Source: Chondrus crispus (lineage: Eukaryota; Rhodophyta; Florideophyceae; Gigartinales; Gigartinaceae). Taken from it: 64,000 nt of DNA. The stretch lies in assembly GCF_000350225.1 (NCBI RefSeq), contig NW_005179222.1, forward strand, positions 290,958 to 354,957. Direction: 5' to 3'. Made by a program: the position numbers and the translations under genes. Below the pieces are notes generated by a model. That model ran no database searches and had not been told where the DNA came from. It saw only the letters and a list, made by a program, of their open reading frames with translations. Every line of letters starts with the position of its first letter. Position 1 is the first letter of the stretch. Of this stretch, positions 1-10,022 are shown piece by piece.

Positions 1-22
1 AGGGAACACTGTACGGGAAGAA

Positions 23-67
23 GGGCTACGAATTCCCCTCTAGAAGGGCGAATGAAAATCGTAGCCC
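23..67 (+). other. conserved 3'-region hairpin
   Basis: GGGCTACGA on the left pairs with TCGTAGCCC on the right around a loop rich in C and G runs. Versions of the same hairpin occur at 15351-15395, 15903-15947 and 59864-59908, always between pol and the 3' LTR. Conservation of the fold in diverged copies suggests an RNA element, for example for packaging, export or 3' processing; the function is inferred only. Confidence 0.6.
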
Positions 68-657
68 ATATCCGAGAACGGTTCCATACTCCTGGGGTCG
101 TCGCCGACCTGGGAGTATTTGGAAACAGAAACGTGTTTATGCCGTTTCTGACTATTTTTTACAGTTTCTATTGCTTTCCAAATAGGAACCGTTCGGGAAA
201 GGGACTACCGTGCGGTTTTTGCTCGTGTTTTGGACGACAGAGGTACCGCACGCCCGGGGAAAGGTCTGGGACGTACCGCTGCGGGGCTGGCGGGGGCGTA
301 CCCGTGGGGTTATAGAGGAAATAGAAAGGGAATTCTTGGAAAAATGGCCAGCCCTCCGGGGGGGTCCTGGAAAAAGGCTTCTTTGCGCCGGCTGCTCGAG
401 GCCCGGCGCAGGCGGAAGCCACCCAATCCAGACGGTGGCGTACCGCGAATGGAACCGGGAACAGCAGGAGCGCTGAACTCCTCCGCGCGGGTCGGGAAAT
501 GACCGCCGCTGCGGGTGTGCATGCGAGTGAGGACCGCAAAAAGGTACCTACTGTACGGCCGCGTCTCCACGGCCGACGCATGGTCTCCGTTCGGGATAGA
601 GGACTGTCACAGCTGGCACGGATTTTAGTCCGTCGCGACGGGGACGTGTCGTGAAGT

Positions 658-668
658 AAGGAAGGGGG
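658..668 (+). other. polypurine tract (PPT)
   Basis: AAGGAAGGGGG followed by TC lies directly before the 3' LTR and recurs at the same place in the other family A and B copies. This is the usual primer site for plus-strand DNA synthesis in LTR retrotransposons. Confidence 0.75.
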
Positions 669-670
669 TC

Positions 671-1248
671 TATAGTACAGCGGCGCTAAGGCAATCGCAC
701 CACCGCTGCCGCCCCGGGATACAGTATGATGGGCTGTAAGCGCGAGAAGAACTGTAAGGAGTTATATTTACAGCACACGGCCGGTGCGGAGTACAGTGGT
801 ACCCCGCTGGTTACACGTGTAGGATCCGAACGGTAAGTAATTAGTAATTAGTAGTTAATGGCACAAATTAGCCAATTTAGCACAGTAGGTGGTATACAGT
901 AAGTAACAGCTACTGTAGCGGGACAGGTGTCCTGGCGTCCCACTTAGGGGTCAAGACCGGGGGCACCTGCCCCGTCCCAGTAAACGGGAGGCAGACTCGC
1001 CTCCCTTCCCTTTACGGCTTTTTGCTAACTCCGTCCGGTTTTACCTCTAAGTCTCAGGCTTCTAACCCGTGACCGGCCGTCCGGGTCTAACACCACCGAT
1101 CAGCTGCGCGTCACTGGCCACGTGAGCCTTCCCTCTTTTCGAGTCCTTCTGTACGGTTTGCGCTCGCGTGGGTTACCCAGCGGCGCGCGCTCCCTTACCT
1201 CTAAATCCCCTCGTTCCGAGTGGTCGGGACGAAGGTAGTTATACCACA
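671..1248 (+). repeat. 3' LTR, family A
   Basis: This 578-bp repeat matches 6850-7426 and 16554-17129. It begins TATAGTACAG, where the others begin TGTAGTACAA, and ends ATACCACA. It contains an AT-rich stretch with repeated TAATTAG. Its last third is almost identical to the LTR at 6850-7426, while its first part differs from both other copies (see findings). Confidence 0.9.
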
Positions 1249-1955
1249 AACCTCAGCAACTTGCCCTGGTTCAGTTCAAATTCTCCAGTCGGTTTGATGT
1301 ATACACCCCTCATAAGTTTTCTGCGCTTCGAAGGTATGCTTGAGTCACATCTGTTGAAAATAGTCGGAATCGGCATATTGCTGCCAATCCGATTAAAATT
1401 CGTGTGGAGTGTTGCCTTGATGTGGCAGTATCATGTACAAGAGACGTTTTTAGCTTATCCTTGTATCCTTGAACTACAAAACGGGCTTTCCATACTTCGT
1501 CTTTAGTGCCTCCATCTTTTATTGCTAGTACAAATCTACTGCCGAGAATATTTGCGTTCTTAGGCACTTCTGACTTGCAGACAAGCTTCCAAGTTCCTTT
1601 CTCAATGAAACCTTGCAGCTCCTTCTTCTTTGCGGCTCCGAATCTTTCATCGATCGATCTAGGGTCACCAGGTTTGATCACTTCAATGATTTCTACATCA
1701 AAATTAGAGGGCTTTGGTCTGTTTACTGATTTAAACGGCTTCAACATTGTAGTAAAGAACTCGTCCCGTGAGAGGATGTCTGTTGGTCCAGAGTTTTCTC
1801 GAACATAAGGCTTAACTTGTTGCATGTTCATGGTCTTATGCCATTGCCCGTCGTTGCTCTTAACATCAACTATCTTGTCCCTTATACCTGTGATGGTAGC
1901 AGGTCCAATTCATTCTTTACTTCTTTCTTGATACACAAGTACTTCTTGGCCTAAT
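1249..1955 (-). pseudogene. copia integrase C-terminus and reverse transcriptase start (broken)
   Basis: The upstream part encodes the integrase C-terminal SH3-like stretch (GQEVLVYQE), followed by an in-frame TGA where the family normally has Trp. The open part at 1310-1831 carries RT residues: KKKELQGFIEKGTWKLV, then FVVQGYKD, then STDVTQAYLRS, the first palm aspartate region of copia RT. A one-base shift after this motif moves the continuation (VYIKPTGEF) into another frame, up to base 1249 where the family A LTR begins. The rest of RT and RNase H is absent. This is a dead fragment. Confidence 0.82.
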
Positions 1956-2591
1956 TCAAATAAGAAATCGGTTGCGGTTGGGAATCTTTCTGGTAAGGGC
2001 AGCAAGAATGCGCCTCTCTGCCACTACAGCATTCATTTCCATTTGTGCCTTTGAAAGCACAAGCATCCTTTCTTTCTGAGCGGGTATATCTGAGCTAATG
2101 ATTGGGAATCTTGGTATCATCCCGAATACAACTAGTGAGGGAACCAGTCCGTTATCTCCGTTGGTATCGTTAATGGCTTTGATTGACAGTTTCAATGCAA
2201 TGTTGCCGTCAATTTGAGGAAAGTCGAATATTATCGTTCGATAAATTCGTCGGAGGGGTGCGTGTAGTCTTTCTCCAATGCCTAATGAGTTGTGAGCTTC
2301 GACTCCTGAAATTCGAAGTTCTATCCCAACGGTTTCGGCCATTTCCCTGCACCTAGGCGAAGTGAAAACGGATCCCGCATCACTTCTGACGCGGTTACGG
2401 AATCCTGTATAGAGAGTGCACCACGCTTCAAGGAAAGCAAGCCATATTCCGTTGACTGATTGTCCGTAATTCTGACCCTGAGATTCTAAAAATATGGCCG
2501 AGCTGAAACGAGTTGCAGTGTCGACAATATGCAGGATTGCTTTGCCCTCGATGAACATCAGATATATTGATACTTCTTCACCAAACTTAAC
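1956..2591 (-). pseudogene. copia integrase catalytic core
   Basis: The open frame at 1956-2558 and the codons just upstream encode an RVE integrase core. The first Asp is in HIVDTATRF, the second in RSDAGSVFTS, and the Glu in GIGERLHAP. This enzyme would join the element's cDNA into the genome. It is in frame with the protease/zinc-finger part upstream but separated from it by one TAA at 2592-2594. A frameshift near 1980 precedes the C-terminal part. Non-functional as it stands. Confidence 0.85.
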
Positions 2592-3431
2592 TTATTGCAG
2601 TGTGGGTAACGTGGTCTTGAAGCTAGTTGGTTGTGATCCAAGCCTTTGACAGGTATTGCATGACTTAGAGATCTCTTTCAAGACTTTTGTGGTGGCCTCG
2701 GTGGTCTCGTCCGGCCGAGCTTTTCTGATGAGATTCAGAAGTTTCGTATCCGTTGGGTGTCGAAAACCTCTATGAAGTTTGACCAGTTCACTTCTTGAGA
2801 ATAGTACTGCATCTTCCCGTTTCCATTCCAGGTAGACATGTCCAAACTTCCTTACGACTGGGACAGAAATGTTTCCTAGATACCTGATTAGTACATTTCT
2901 TGTCGTATCCAGGTATAGTTGAAGTTTATAGAGCAAATCCAATCCCAAAAGAAAAGGTACATTCGCTCTAACTACGTCAACCTCAATTGGCACAAATCCG
3001 TTCTTGAGAAACGGTAATCGAATTGAGATTGATCCGATTGACATCTGCACATCAACACCGAATCTGTACTGGTTGAAGTTCGCTTTTAGGTTGAACTTAC
3101 ATCCAACAAATCTGCAGTATGCTTTGGCTTGCAGTTGTCCAATAACAGTGGGTTGTGCTCCAGTGTCGATGCAAGCTCCCTGCCAGTCTTTCCTGCGTTC
3201 ATCCAAATTGATTCTCATCTGTGAAAGACCTCGACGAGAGTTTAACACAGAATTGGTCATTGCATCGCTGGAGGATTTTCTGAGACGCCGGTTTCTTCGT
3301 ATGTCATGGGCTGTCCTTGACCTACGCGAGATTTTGTACCGGAACCGTTTTTTCTTGAGGACAGTCTCGTAGCAAGGTTTATTTTCTTTCGACTTCAAAC
3401 TACGACGGTAAACTAGACTGGCTCTCCTCAA
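2592..3431 (-). pseudogene. copia protease and GAG-pre-integrase region
   Basis: The 279-residue open stretch has a basic N-terminal part, a retropepsin with the catalytic DTGA motif (IDTGAQPTVIG, near residue 95), and a C-terminal HHCC zinc-binding region (HRGFRHP ... CNTCQRLG) typical of the GAG-pre-integrase domain. The role would be polyprotein cleavage and DNA-end binding by integrase. A frameshift separates it from the gag remnant upstream, close to the palindromes, and a TAA ends it before the integrase core. It uses a non-ATG codon at 3431, so the true start is not visible. Confidence 0.83.
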
Positions 3432-3445
3432 AAATCCTCTGGATC

Positions 3446-3501
3446 AAGGACTGAAGCAATGCCCCGATTCTCATGAGAATCGGGGCATTGCTTCAGTCCT
3501 T
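3446..3501. repeat. perfect spacer-less palindrome, 56 bp
   Basis: The 28 bases from 3446 (AAGGACTGAAGCAATG onward) are followed immediately by their exact reverse complement, with centre TCA/TGA at 3473/3474. There is no spacer and no mismatch. It lies between the gag and protease remnants of the copia element. Perfect spacer-less palindromes of this size are normally unstable in replication and cloning. Confidence 0.95.
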
Positions 3502-3503
3502 GT

Positions 3504-3557
3504 GACAGTTATTCCACGGTACTGGTTCTGCAGAACCAGTAACGTGGAATAACTGTC
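3504..3557. repeat. second abutting palindrome, 54 bp, one mismatch
   Basis: Two bases after the first palindrome, 27 bases from 3504 (GACAGTTATTCCACGG onward) meet their reverse complement at CTG/CAG (3530/3531). One mismatched pair is visible, near 3519/3542. The two palindromes share no sequence with each other. Confidence 0.93.
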
Positions 3558-4233
3558 CTCCTTTATCGGGATGTTCATGCGTCTCATCCTCAGATGAGGT
3601 GGAGTCCTCCTGCTTGAAGTTGTCCCCTGTAAGGGTAGCAGAAGGGTCTTCTTCGTCTGTAGAGAACAACGCATCCTTCACTTGTTGACAGAGTTCGAAG
3701 AGGATTTGATGGCTTCTCTTCCGATATCTCCTGACTTGCGATGAGATATTTCGCATCACGTGGCGAGGTTTGGGGCAGTCCCTGATGACATGATTGGGAT
3801 CCTGACAATCGTTTCATAGCCTGGGGTTGCCATAACGGTCTAACCCATTTTGACCGGCTTTTGTGCTGCCTTGAGGGGGCCTGAATGGGGCAGATGAGCG
3901 TGATTCTGGTTTCTTCGGTCATCCGTAATATTTCTGACCTTCGTAGTAAAGATCAGGAGTATATTTGGATGAAAATTTTATCTCTTTATGTAGGGAAAGT
4001 TGACCGATGTTCATATCTTTCTTTCTACCTTCTTGCTCTTCCTGGTCTTGAAGCCAGGCGGCGTCGAGAGCCGTATACAGATGTTGAAAATCCCAAGGAT
4101 TAGATGTGGACTGCAAGTTCGCAAGGGCTGACTTGGCCCACGGAGCACCAACGACAGCCTTGTAAAGGTATTCCACCTTGTCTCCTTCGGAACGGTGAGT
4201 CCATAGTCTTTGAGGAGCAAAACATGTGATGAT
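3558..4233 (-). pseudogene. copia gag remnant
   Basis: Short minus-strand open pieces (3590-3922, 3919-4176, 3493-3759) together resemble a copia gag. One contains the second half of a zinc knuckle, CQDPNHVIRDC, which fits C-x4-H-x4-C; the preceding part has lost its first cysteine and holds a stop. The downstream piece is acidic and ends inside the palindromes. The 5' end is cut by the family B LTR at 4234. Assignment rests mainly on the half zinc knuckle and on position upstream of the protease. Confidence 0.6.
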
Positions 4234-4908
4234 TGTAGTATAACGACCGTCGCGCTCACGGGGAGGTTATTAACCGTGCAGCCGTGCACGGTGCACACGT
4301 GGGCGGGTGTGCCCACGTGTACGGAGCGCGCGCGTTGACTAACCGGCCGTGGCGTGGCGCACGTGTACCATAGCACACGTGTCGTCCGTGCGGTAGTCTA
4401 CGCGTGTTACGTGTGCGCGTTAGCACACGTGCGGTCCGTGCGGTAGTCTGTAAGCAACACGCGTGTACAGTAGTGCACACGTGTAGTAGCAGCGTCCGTG
4501 CGGTAGTAGTAATTATGGCGCTAGCTTTTTAATTGTGTACAGTACCCGGCACGCACTAGGCGACAGGTACTGTACTACTGTACTGGGACAGGTGTCCGAG
4601 GCGTCCCTCTGAGGGGTTAAGACCTGACACCCGTCCCTACCGGTAAACTGGGGCAAGCTCGCCCCCGTCCCTTTCGCACCTACGTACGTCCGTTTTTGGT
4701 TGTCTGTCGCGCGCGCTGGCTTCTATCCCGTTACCGGTCGCTCCCGTTCATGCACCACGGGGCGACTGCGCGTAACCGGCCAGTGAGCCACTCCCTTTTC
4801 GCGAGCTCGTCCGATCGGTTCAATTAGCGCGTCGCGTCCACGCCGCGTGCTCTCTCGCTATAGCCTCCGCCTCTCACCCAACCCGGGGCAGAGAGGAGTT
4901 ATCCCACA
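4234..4908 (+). repeat. 5' LTR, family B
   Basis: 675 bp, beginning TGTAGTATAACGACC and ending GTTATCCCACA. The reverse complement matches 58197-58863. The first half contains many short CACGTGT/ACACGTG-like motifs, partly palindromic. The 5 bases to its left are ATGAT. Confidence 0.9.
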
Positions 4909-4911
4909 TTT

Positions 4912-4925
4912 TGGTACTCTTGTGG
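4912..4925 (+). other. candidate primer-binding site
   Basis: TGGTACTCTTGTGG begins 3 bases after the LTR and is identical at 7430-7443 in family A. Starting with TGG, it can pair with the CCA end of a tRNA. The matching tRNA was not identified. Confidence 0.65.
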
Positions 4926-5037
4926 AGGGGATAACTCTAGAGGTTGAGCCGCACGCGTAGTCGCTCGATTGCGTGCAGAACCGTACGGACGGAAAAGGTT
5001 GAGAAATCACCGCGTCGATCGCGAAGCGTATTCGACG

Positions 5038-6849
5038 ATGAACCGACCGGATCAAGGGGGAGACTCCGCCTCCGGGCGTCTGAGCACCCGCAGTGACAGT
5101 GGTGCACCGCGCCCCCGGGTGGAAAACCCGGAAGCCCTGCTGCGACCGCCACCGCGACCGGGCCGCACGCGAGCGTCCGCATCGGATGTTACGCCGGCCG
5201 GGTCGGCAGGCACTGAGAATCGCGTCCAATGAATAGTCGACGCGATTTAGCCGCGCATCCAGGCCTGGGTCGAGGAGTTCCTCGCTACGGAACTCCCCCA
5301 GGTAGCGCGCGTATACCTCGACCGAACGGTGCCCGCGCTCGTGAACGCGCACGTACGCAGCGCGATACCACCGCTTTTGGACGAACTTCTACCCGCTCAA
5401 GTCCAATGCGAGGTGGTGACTGCGCTCACCACTGTGGATGAAGAATCCCCGTCCGGTACGGCTCTAAAGGGAGCGATCAGCTCCACCGTGGCCAATCGTC
5501 TGGCCACGACCTTCGCCGGAGCAGGAGTCGACGCACGCGAGCAGCGCGACTCAACCGCTCCGGATTCTACACTAACGCACGCTGAACCGATCGGCGCCGC
5601 AGCCGGGATCGGTACAATGGCCCCTCACCCGGAGGGTAAGACCCTTTATCTCCCACCAATTTATGGTGCTACAGGAGGGCCCACAGAAAATGGCCCTCCC
5701 GTTCTCGCCGATACGGCTGGCCCCCGCGGGACAGAAAACCGCCTGGGGCGCTTCGCGACAGAAAAGCGACAGCCGTATCGGTCGAGCAGAAGAAGCGCAC
5801 TCGGCGCTCAAGGCTACACCTCGTAGGGTACAGAAATCCCCTCCGAAGAAGAAGACACAAGACGTCGCCACAGGGCGACGCGCACGAACCGCGACGGACG
5901 CTACGCGCGACACCGCGATGCCGGAGGGGTCGGTTACCCCTCAGGTGATAACCGCGAAGGACGCTATACGCGATACGGCGATGCCGGAGGAGGTGGATAC
6001 CCCTCCAATGACGAGGACACCGAGTCGGACGGATCGCGCAGAGGCGACCGCAGAGGCCGCAATGCGCGCGACTGACGTCGGTTCCGGCGAGGAGACTCCG
6101 ATCCGGAGGGCTACAGTAGCCCCGGCGGAGAAGGAGACCGCCATCGCAGGGGCAGAGACCGCCGGTCTGCCTCGAGGCGGGATCCGAAACGGTTGCCGGC
6201 GATCAGGTCGCTGAACGACCTGTTCACCAAGGCCGTGGACTACCGCACGTATAGGCTGGAAAATCGCAGCGCGCGCTACGACGCGAGTACCACGCGGCGA
6301 GTTAACCGTTATCGGAAGAAGTTGGACGTCCAGCTGAAAACCCACACGTTCGATGGTCAAGATCCAATCGCGGTGCTAGGGTTTCTCGCGCGCTTCAAGA
6401 TAGCCTGCGACCACAATGGGGTCAGCGAAGGCGCGGCCGTATGGTGTTTCCAGTTCTATTTGACTGGGCAGGCTCACGCCTTGCTCCAGTACAGGCTACA
6501 CGGGAACACCATGGCGGTCGATGCGGAGCAGTGCGATATGCTCGAAACCTACGCGGAAGTTGTTAGCTTTTTATTACGCACGTACGCGACGGACGAAGTT
6601 ATTTCCGAAGCAGTCGGTGATGTCACCTCCTTCCGTCAGAGCTCTAATATGACGGAGGAGGTGTACAGTAACCAGTTGTGGGACAAGGCGTTGCGCTGCG
6701 GAACCGTATTTTTGGACAGGCCCTTGAAGTCCCTTTTCGTTGAGGGACTTCTGCCAGCGACGTGCGCGCAGGTGCGGAATTATCTTGCGACGCATCCGGG
6801 CGTGGACTACCAAGCGGTGGCACGCTACGCGCAAGCGATAGGCGAGACG
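5038..6849 (+). pseudogene. gag of family B element (frameshifted, truncated)
   Basis: The start ATG at 5038 (MNRPDQGGD) matches the family A gag start at 7554. Homologous residues then run through several frames: 5038-5232, 5329-5826 and 6193-6849, so at least two frameshifts are present. The last part holds the conserved gag core (SLNDLFTKAVDYRTYRLE, then QDPIAVLGFLARFK, then WCFQFYLTGQAHALLQ). At 6850 the frame runs into a family A LTR, so the zinc knuckle and all of pol are missing. The product would have been the capsid protein. Confidence 0.85.
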
Positions 6850-7426
6850 TGTAGTACAACGGCGCGAAGGCAACGGCGCCACCGCTGCCGCCCCGGGATA
6901 CAGTACGATGGGCTGTAAGCGCGAGAAGAACTGCAAGGAGTTATATTTACAGCACACTGCCGGTGCCGAGTACAGTAGTACCCCGCTGGTTACACGTGTA
7001 GGATCCGAACGGTAAGTAATTAGTAATTAGTAGTTAATGGCACAAATTAGCCAATTTAGCACAGTAGCTGGTATACAGTAAGTAACAGCTACTGTAGCGG
7101 GACAGGTGTCCTGGCGTCCCACTTAGGGGTTAAGACCGGGGGCACCTGCCCCGTTCCAGTAAACGGGGGCAGACTCGCCTCCCTTCCCTTTACGGCTTTT
7201 TGCTAACTCCGTCCGGTTTTACCTCTAAGTCTCAGGCTTCTAACCCGTGACCGGCCGTCCGGGTCTAACACCACCGATCAGCTGCGCGTCACTGGCCACG
7301 TGAGCCTTCCCTCTTTTCGAGTCCTTCTGTACGGTTTGCGCTCGCGTGGGTTACCCAGCGGCGCGCGCTCCCTTACCTCTAAATCCCCTCGTTCCGAGTG
7401 GTCGGGACGACGGTAGTTATACCACA
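6850..7426 (+). repeat. 5' LTR, family A
   Basis: 577 bp, TGTAGTACAACGG to ATACCACA. It interrupts the gag of element B. The first two thirds resemble the LTR at 16554-17129; the last third is nearly identical to the LTR at 671-1248. Confidence 0.93.
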
Positions 7427-7429
7427 TTT

Positions 7430-7443
7430 TGGTACTCTTGTGG
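7430..7443 (+). other. candidate primer-binding site
   Basis: TGGTACTCTTGTGG, 3 bases after the 5' LTR, same sequence and spacing as in element B. Confidence 0.65.
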
Positions 7444-7553
7444 AAGGCATAACTGCAGAGGTTGAACCCGCACTGGATCGCCAGCGCGAGCAACTACCGA
7501 TCGGATTGAAAGAGGTCGAAAATCACCGCGGCGATCGCCAGTGATCATCGACG

Positions 7554-9976
7554 ATGAACCGTGCGGATTCCGCCGGAGAAGATACAGCCTCCGGGCGAGC
7601 AAGTACCCGCAGTGGCAGAGGCGCACAGCGCCCCCGGATCGACAATCCGGAAGCTCTGCTACGCCCGCCGTCTACAAGGGGCCAGAAGACCCCTTCCGTG
7701 TCGGACACCACCGCCGGACTACCGGCTGGTGGGGGGAACTGCGTACAAGTACTGTACGACGCGTTACTCCCGCGACTACAAACCTGGATGGAGGATTTCC
7801 TCGCTGAGGAACTACCTCAGGTCGTCCAGGTTTGCCTCGACCGAACGGCACCAAGACTGGTGGCGGAGCATGCGGACACCGCGCTCCGCGCCCTGCTGGA
7901 CGAGAAGATCGTCCCCCTCGTACACGACGAGGTAGTGGCAGCGCTCGCCGCGGAGGGGGACGAATCTCCGACCGCATTGGCTCTAAAGGGAGCTATTAGC
8001 TTCGCCGTGGCCATCCGTCTGGCCACGACATTTACCGAAACGGGAGGCGCGGTACCGCCGCCGGCGCCGCGCCGTGAAACCGTTCCGGACTCAAGCCTTA
8101 ATATCGCTGATCCGATCGGCGCCGTACCCGGGCTTGATAGGATGGACCCTCACCCGAAGGGCAGAGCCATCTATCTCCCAACCGTTCACGGTGCTACAAG
8201 GAGGACTACAGAAAATGTCCTCCCCATACTCGCCGGTACGGGCGGCCCCCGCGGGACAGACAACCGCCTGGGGCTCCCCGAGACAGAGAATCAGGACCCG
8301 TACCGGTTGAGCAGAAGACGTGCACCCGGCACGCACAGGACCGAAGCGGAATACACCCGGTATTCCGAGGCAGAAGACCCCCGTCACAGGACGGATGAAG
8401 ACCGCGAGGAACGCCGCTGGCGATACCGCGATAACCGCGACGCACGCCACGGGCGATACCGCGATGCCGGAGGGGGAGGATACCCCTCCGATGATGACCC
8501 ATCCGGTTCGGAAGACTCTCGCAGGCGGGGCCACAGGGCACGCCGCGATATAAGCCGAGACCAGCACCGGCACGACCCGTCCGACTCGGAAGACTACCAC
8601 ACCGAGTCGGATGAGGGGCTTCGTCGCTCGAGCAGACGCCGCCGGGCTGCCCCGACGAGCGACGAGCGACGGCCCACGGTAATCAGGCCCCTCAATGACC
8701 TGTTTACCAAGGCCGTCAACTACAAGACCTACCGCCTGGAACGGCGTAGCTTGCGCTACGACTCCACAGTAGCGCGGCACATTAACCGTTACCGAAAAAA
8801 CTGGATGTGCAGATGAGGTCCCACACGTTCAGCGGTCAAGATCCGATTGCGGTATTGGGATTCCTCGCACGCCTCAAGATGGCGTGCGACCACAACGGGA
8901 TCACCGAGGGAGCCGCCGTGTGGTGCTTCCAGTTCTACCTCACCGGTCAGGCTCACGCCCTACTCCAGTCCCGTCTCAATGGAAATACCATGGCGGTTGA
9001 CGTGGAGCGGCGCGAACTGCTCAGGACGTACCCGCAGGTCGTCAACTTTTTGTTGCGTACCTCTGCGACCGATGAGGTAATTTCCGAAGCGGTTGGTGAC
9101 GTGACCTCCTTCCGTCAAAGTTCGAACATGACGGAGGAGGTCTACAGTAACCACCTCTGGGACAAGGCCCTCCGATGCGGTACGGTATTCTCCGACCGAC
9201 GGTTGAAGTCCCTATTCGTCGAGGGGTTACTTCCCGCCACGTGCGCGCAGGTCCGCAATTACCTCGCTACGCACCCGGATGTGGATTACCAATCCGTGGC
9301 TCGATACGCGCAAGCGATCGGAGAAACCAATCGGGCTTCCCGTCGACAGGGGATGTCCGCCATGGCGCACCGAGAACCGCCCATATCGGCTAGAAGATCT
9401 GACCGCACCGCAAGGACGAGGCCCGTGCTGTCGGTTGAGTCGGCATCCGACATCCCGACGGCTGGGGGATTTGTTGAAGAAGCAATCCTGGCCGTGACGG
9501 ACCAAACCGCCACGACAACCTCGATGAGCTCGCCACCGACGAGTTACTATCCGTCGCCGGCAGCTTCGACGGCGGGCGCCCCGGTTCCGCCCGCCAACCC
9601 TGGCGACGTGCGGACAGGACCATACGGGAGGCAAGGGCAGGACCCACGCGTCCGGTTCTCCGGCGGGAGATTTCCCGGACCGCCACCGTGCCGGTTCTGC
9701 CTGGACACCACGCACCGACAAGAGGGGTGCCCCGTCGTTGCCGATGCGGGCCTGCGGGCCAAGCTTCTGGAGGCACGAGAGGCCAACTACCAGAAGCTAC
9801 GCATCCGGCAAGGCCTCCGCCCGGGATCCCCGTTCAACCGCCAGGGGCCGTCCGCTTGGCGAAACCAGCGTCAAACGGCCCCCGCGGGCGTCAACGTGGT
9901 CGAGGAACCGCACCTCGACCACACCGAGGACCCGTGGCGCGAGCCGCGGATGAAACCCGCGAGGACTTGCTGCTGA
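7554..9976 (+). pseudogene. gag polyprotein, one frameshift
   Basis: Two open parts, 7554-8816 (420 residues) and 8807-9976 (389 residues), form one gag. The break lies in an A run near 8793-8799: element B has two lysine codons here, and this copy has one base fewer, which moves the frame. The first part is charged and low-complexity, with Arg/Tyr-Arg-Asp runs. The second has the capsid-like core (QDPIAVLGFLARLK, FYLTGQAHALLQ, FVEGLLPATCAQVRNYL) and a CX2CX4HX4C zinc knuckle, CRFCLDTTHRQEGC, near 9690. A base loss in a homopolymer can be a real mutation or a sequencing error. Confidence 0.88.
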
Positions 9977-10022
9977 CGGGGGAAGCCGGGGAGGACGCGT
10001 AGAGGCGACGACGTCTCTCCCC

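Larger units (their letters stand above)
1..1248 (+). mobile_element. Ty3/gypsy element, family A, 3' end only
   Basis: The left window edge cuts this element, leaving the last 670 bases of its internal region and the 3' LTR. Bases 1-670 match 15883-16553, the same part of the complete family A element, including the hairpin at 23-67 and the polypurine tract at 658-668. No gag or pol remains here. The right end abuts a minus-strand copia remnant in the middle of its reverse transcriptase, so this element inserted into copia DNA. The left flank lies outside the window, so a target-site duplication cannot be tested. Confidence 0.85.
1249..4233 (-). mobile_element. decayed Ty1/copia element, interrupted on both sides
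   Basis: Reading on the minus strand, the order is gag remnant, retropepsin, GAG-pre-integrase zinc finger, integrase and the start of an RVT_2-type reverse transcriptase. Integrase before RT is diagnostic of Ty1/copia. Stops and frameshifts are spread along it. A family A element cuts it in the RT (at 1248) and a family B LTR cuts it in gag (at 4234), so neither LTR of the copia element is visible. It is older than both gypsy insertions. Confidence 0.88.
4234..6849 (+). mobile_element. Ty3/gypsy element, family B, 5' part
   Basis: A 5' LTR, a primer-binding site and most of gag are present, then the element stops at 6849, where a family A LTR starts. Its LTR matches the minus-strand LTR at 58197-58863, so element F is the same family. 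Its gag is similar to family A gag throughout. The remainder of element B is not found to the right of the family A element. Confidence 0.85.
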
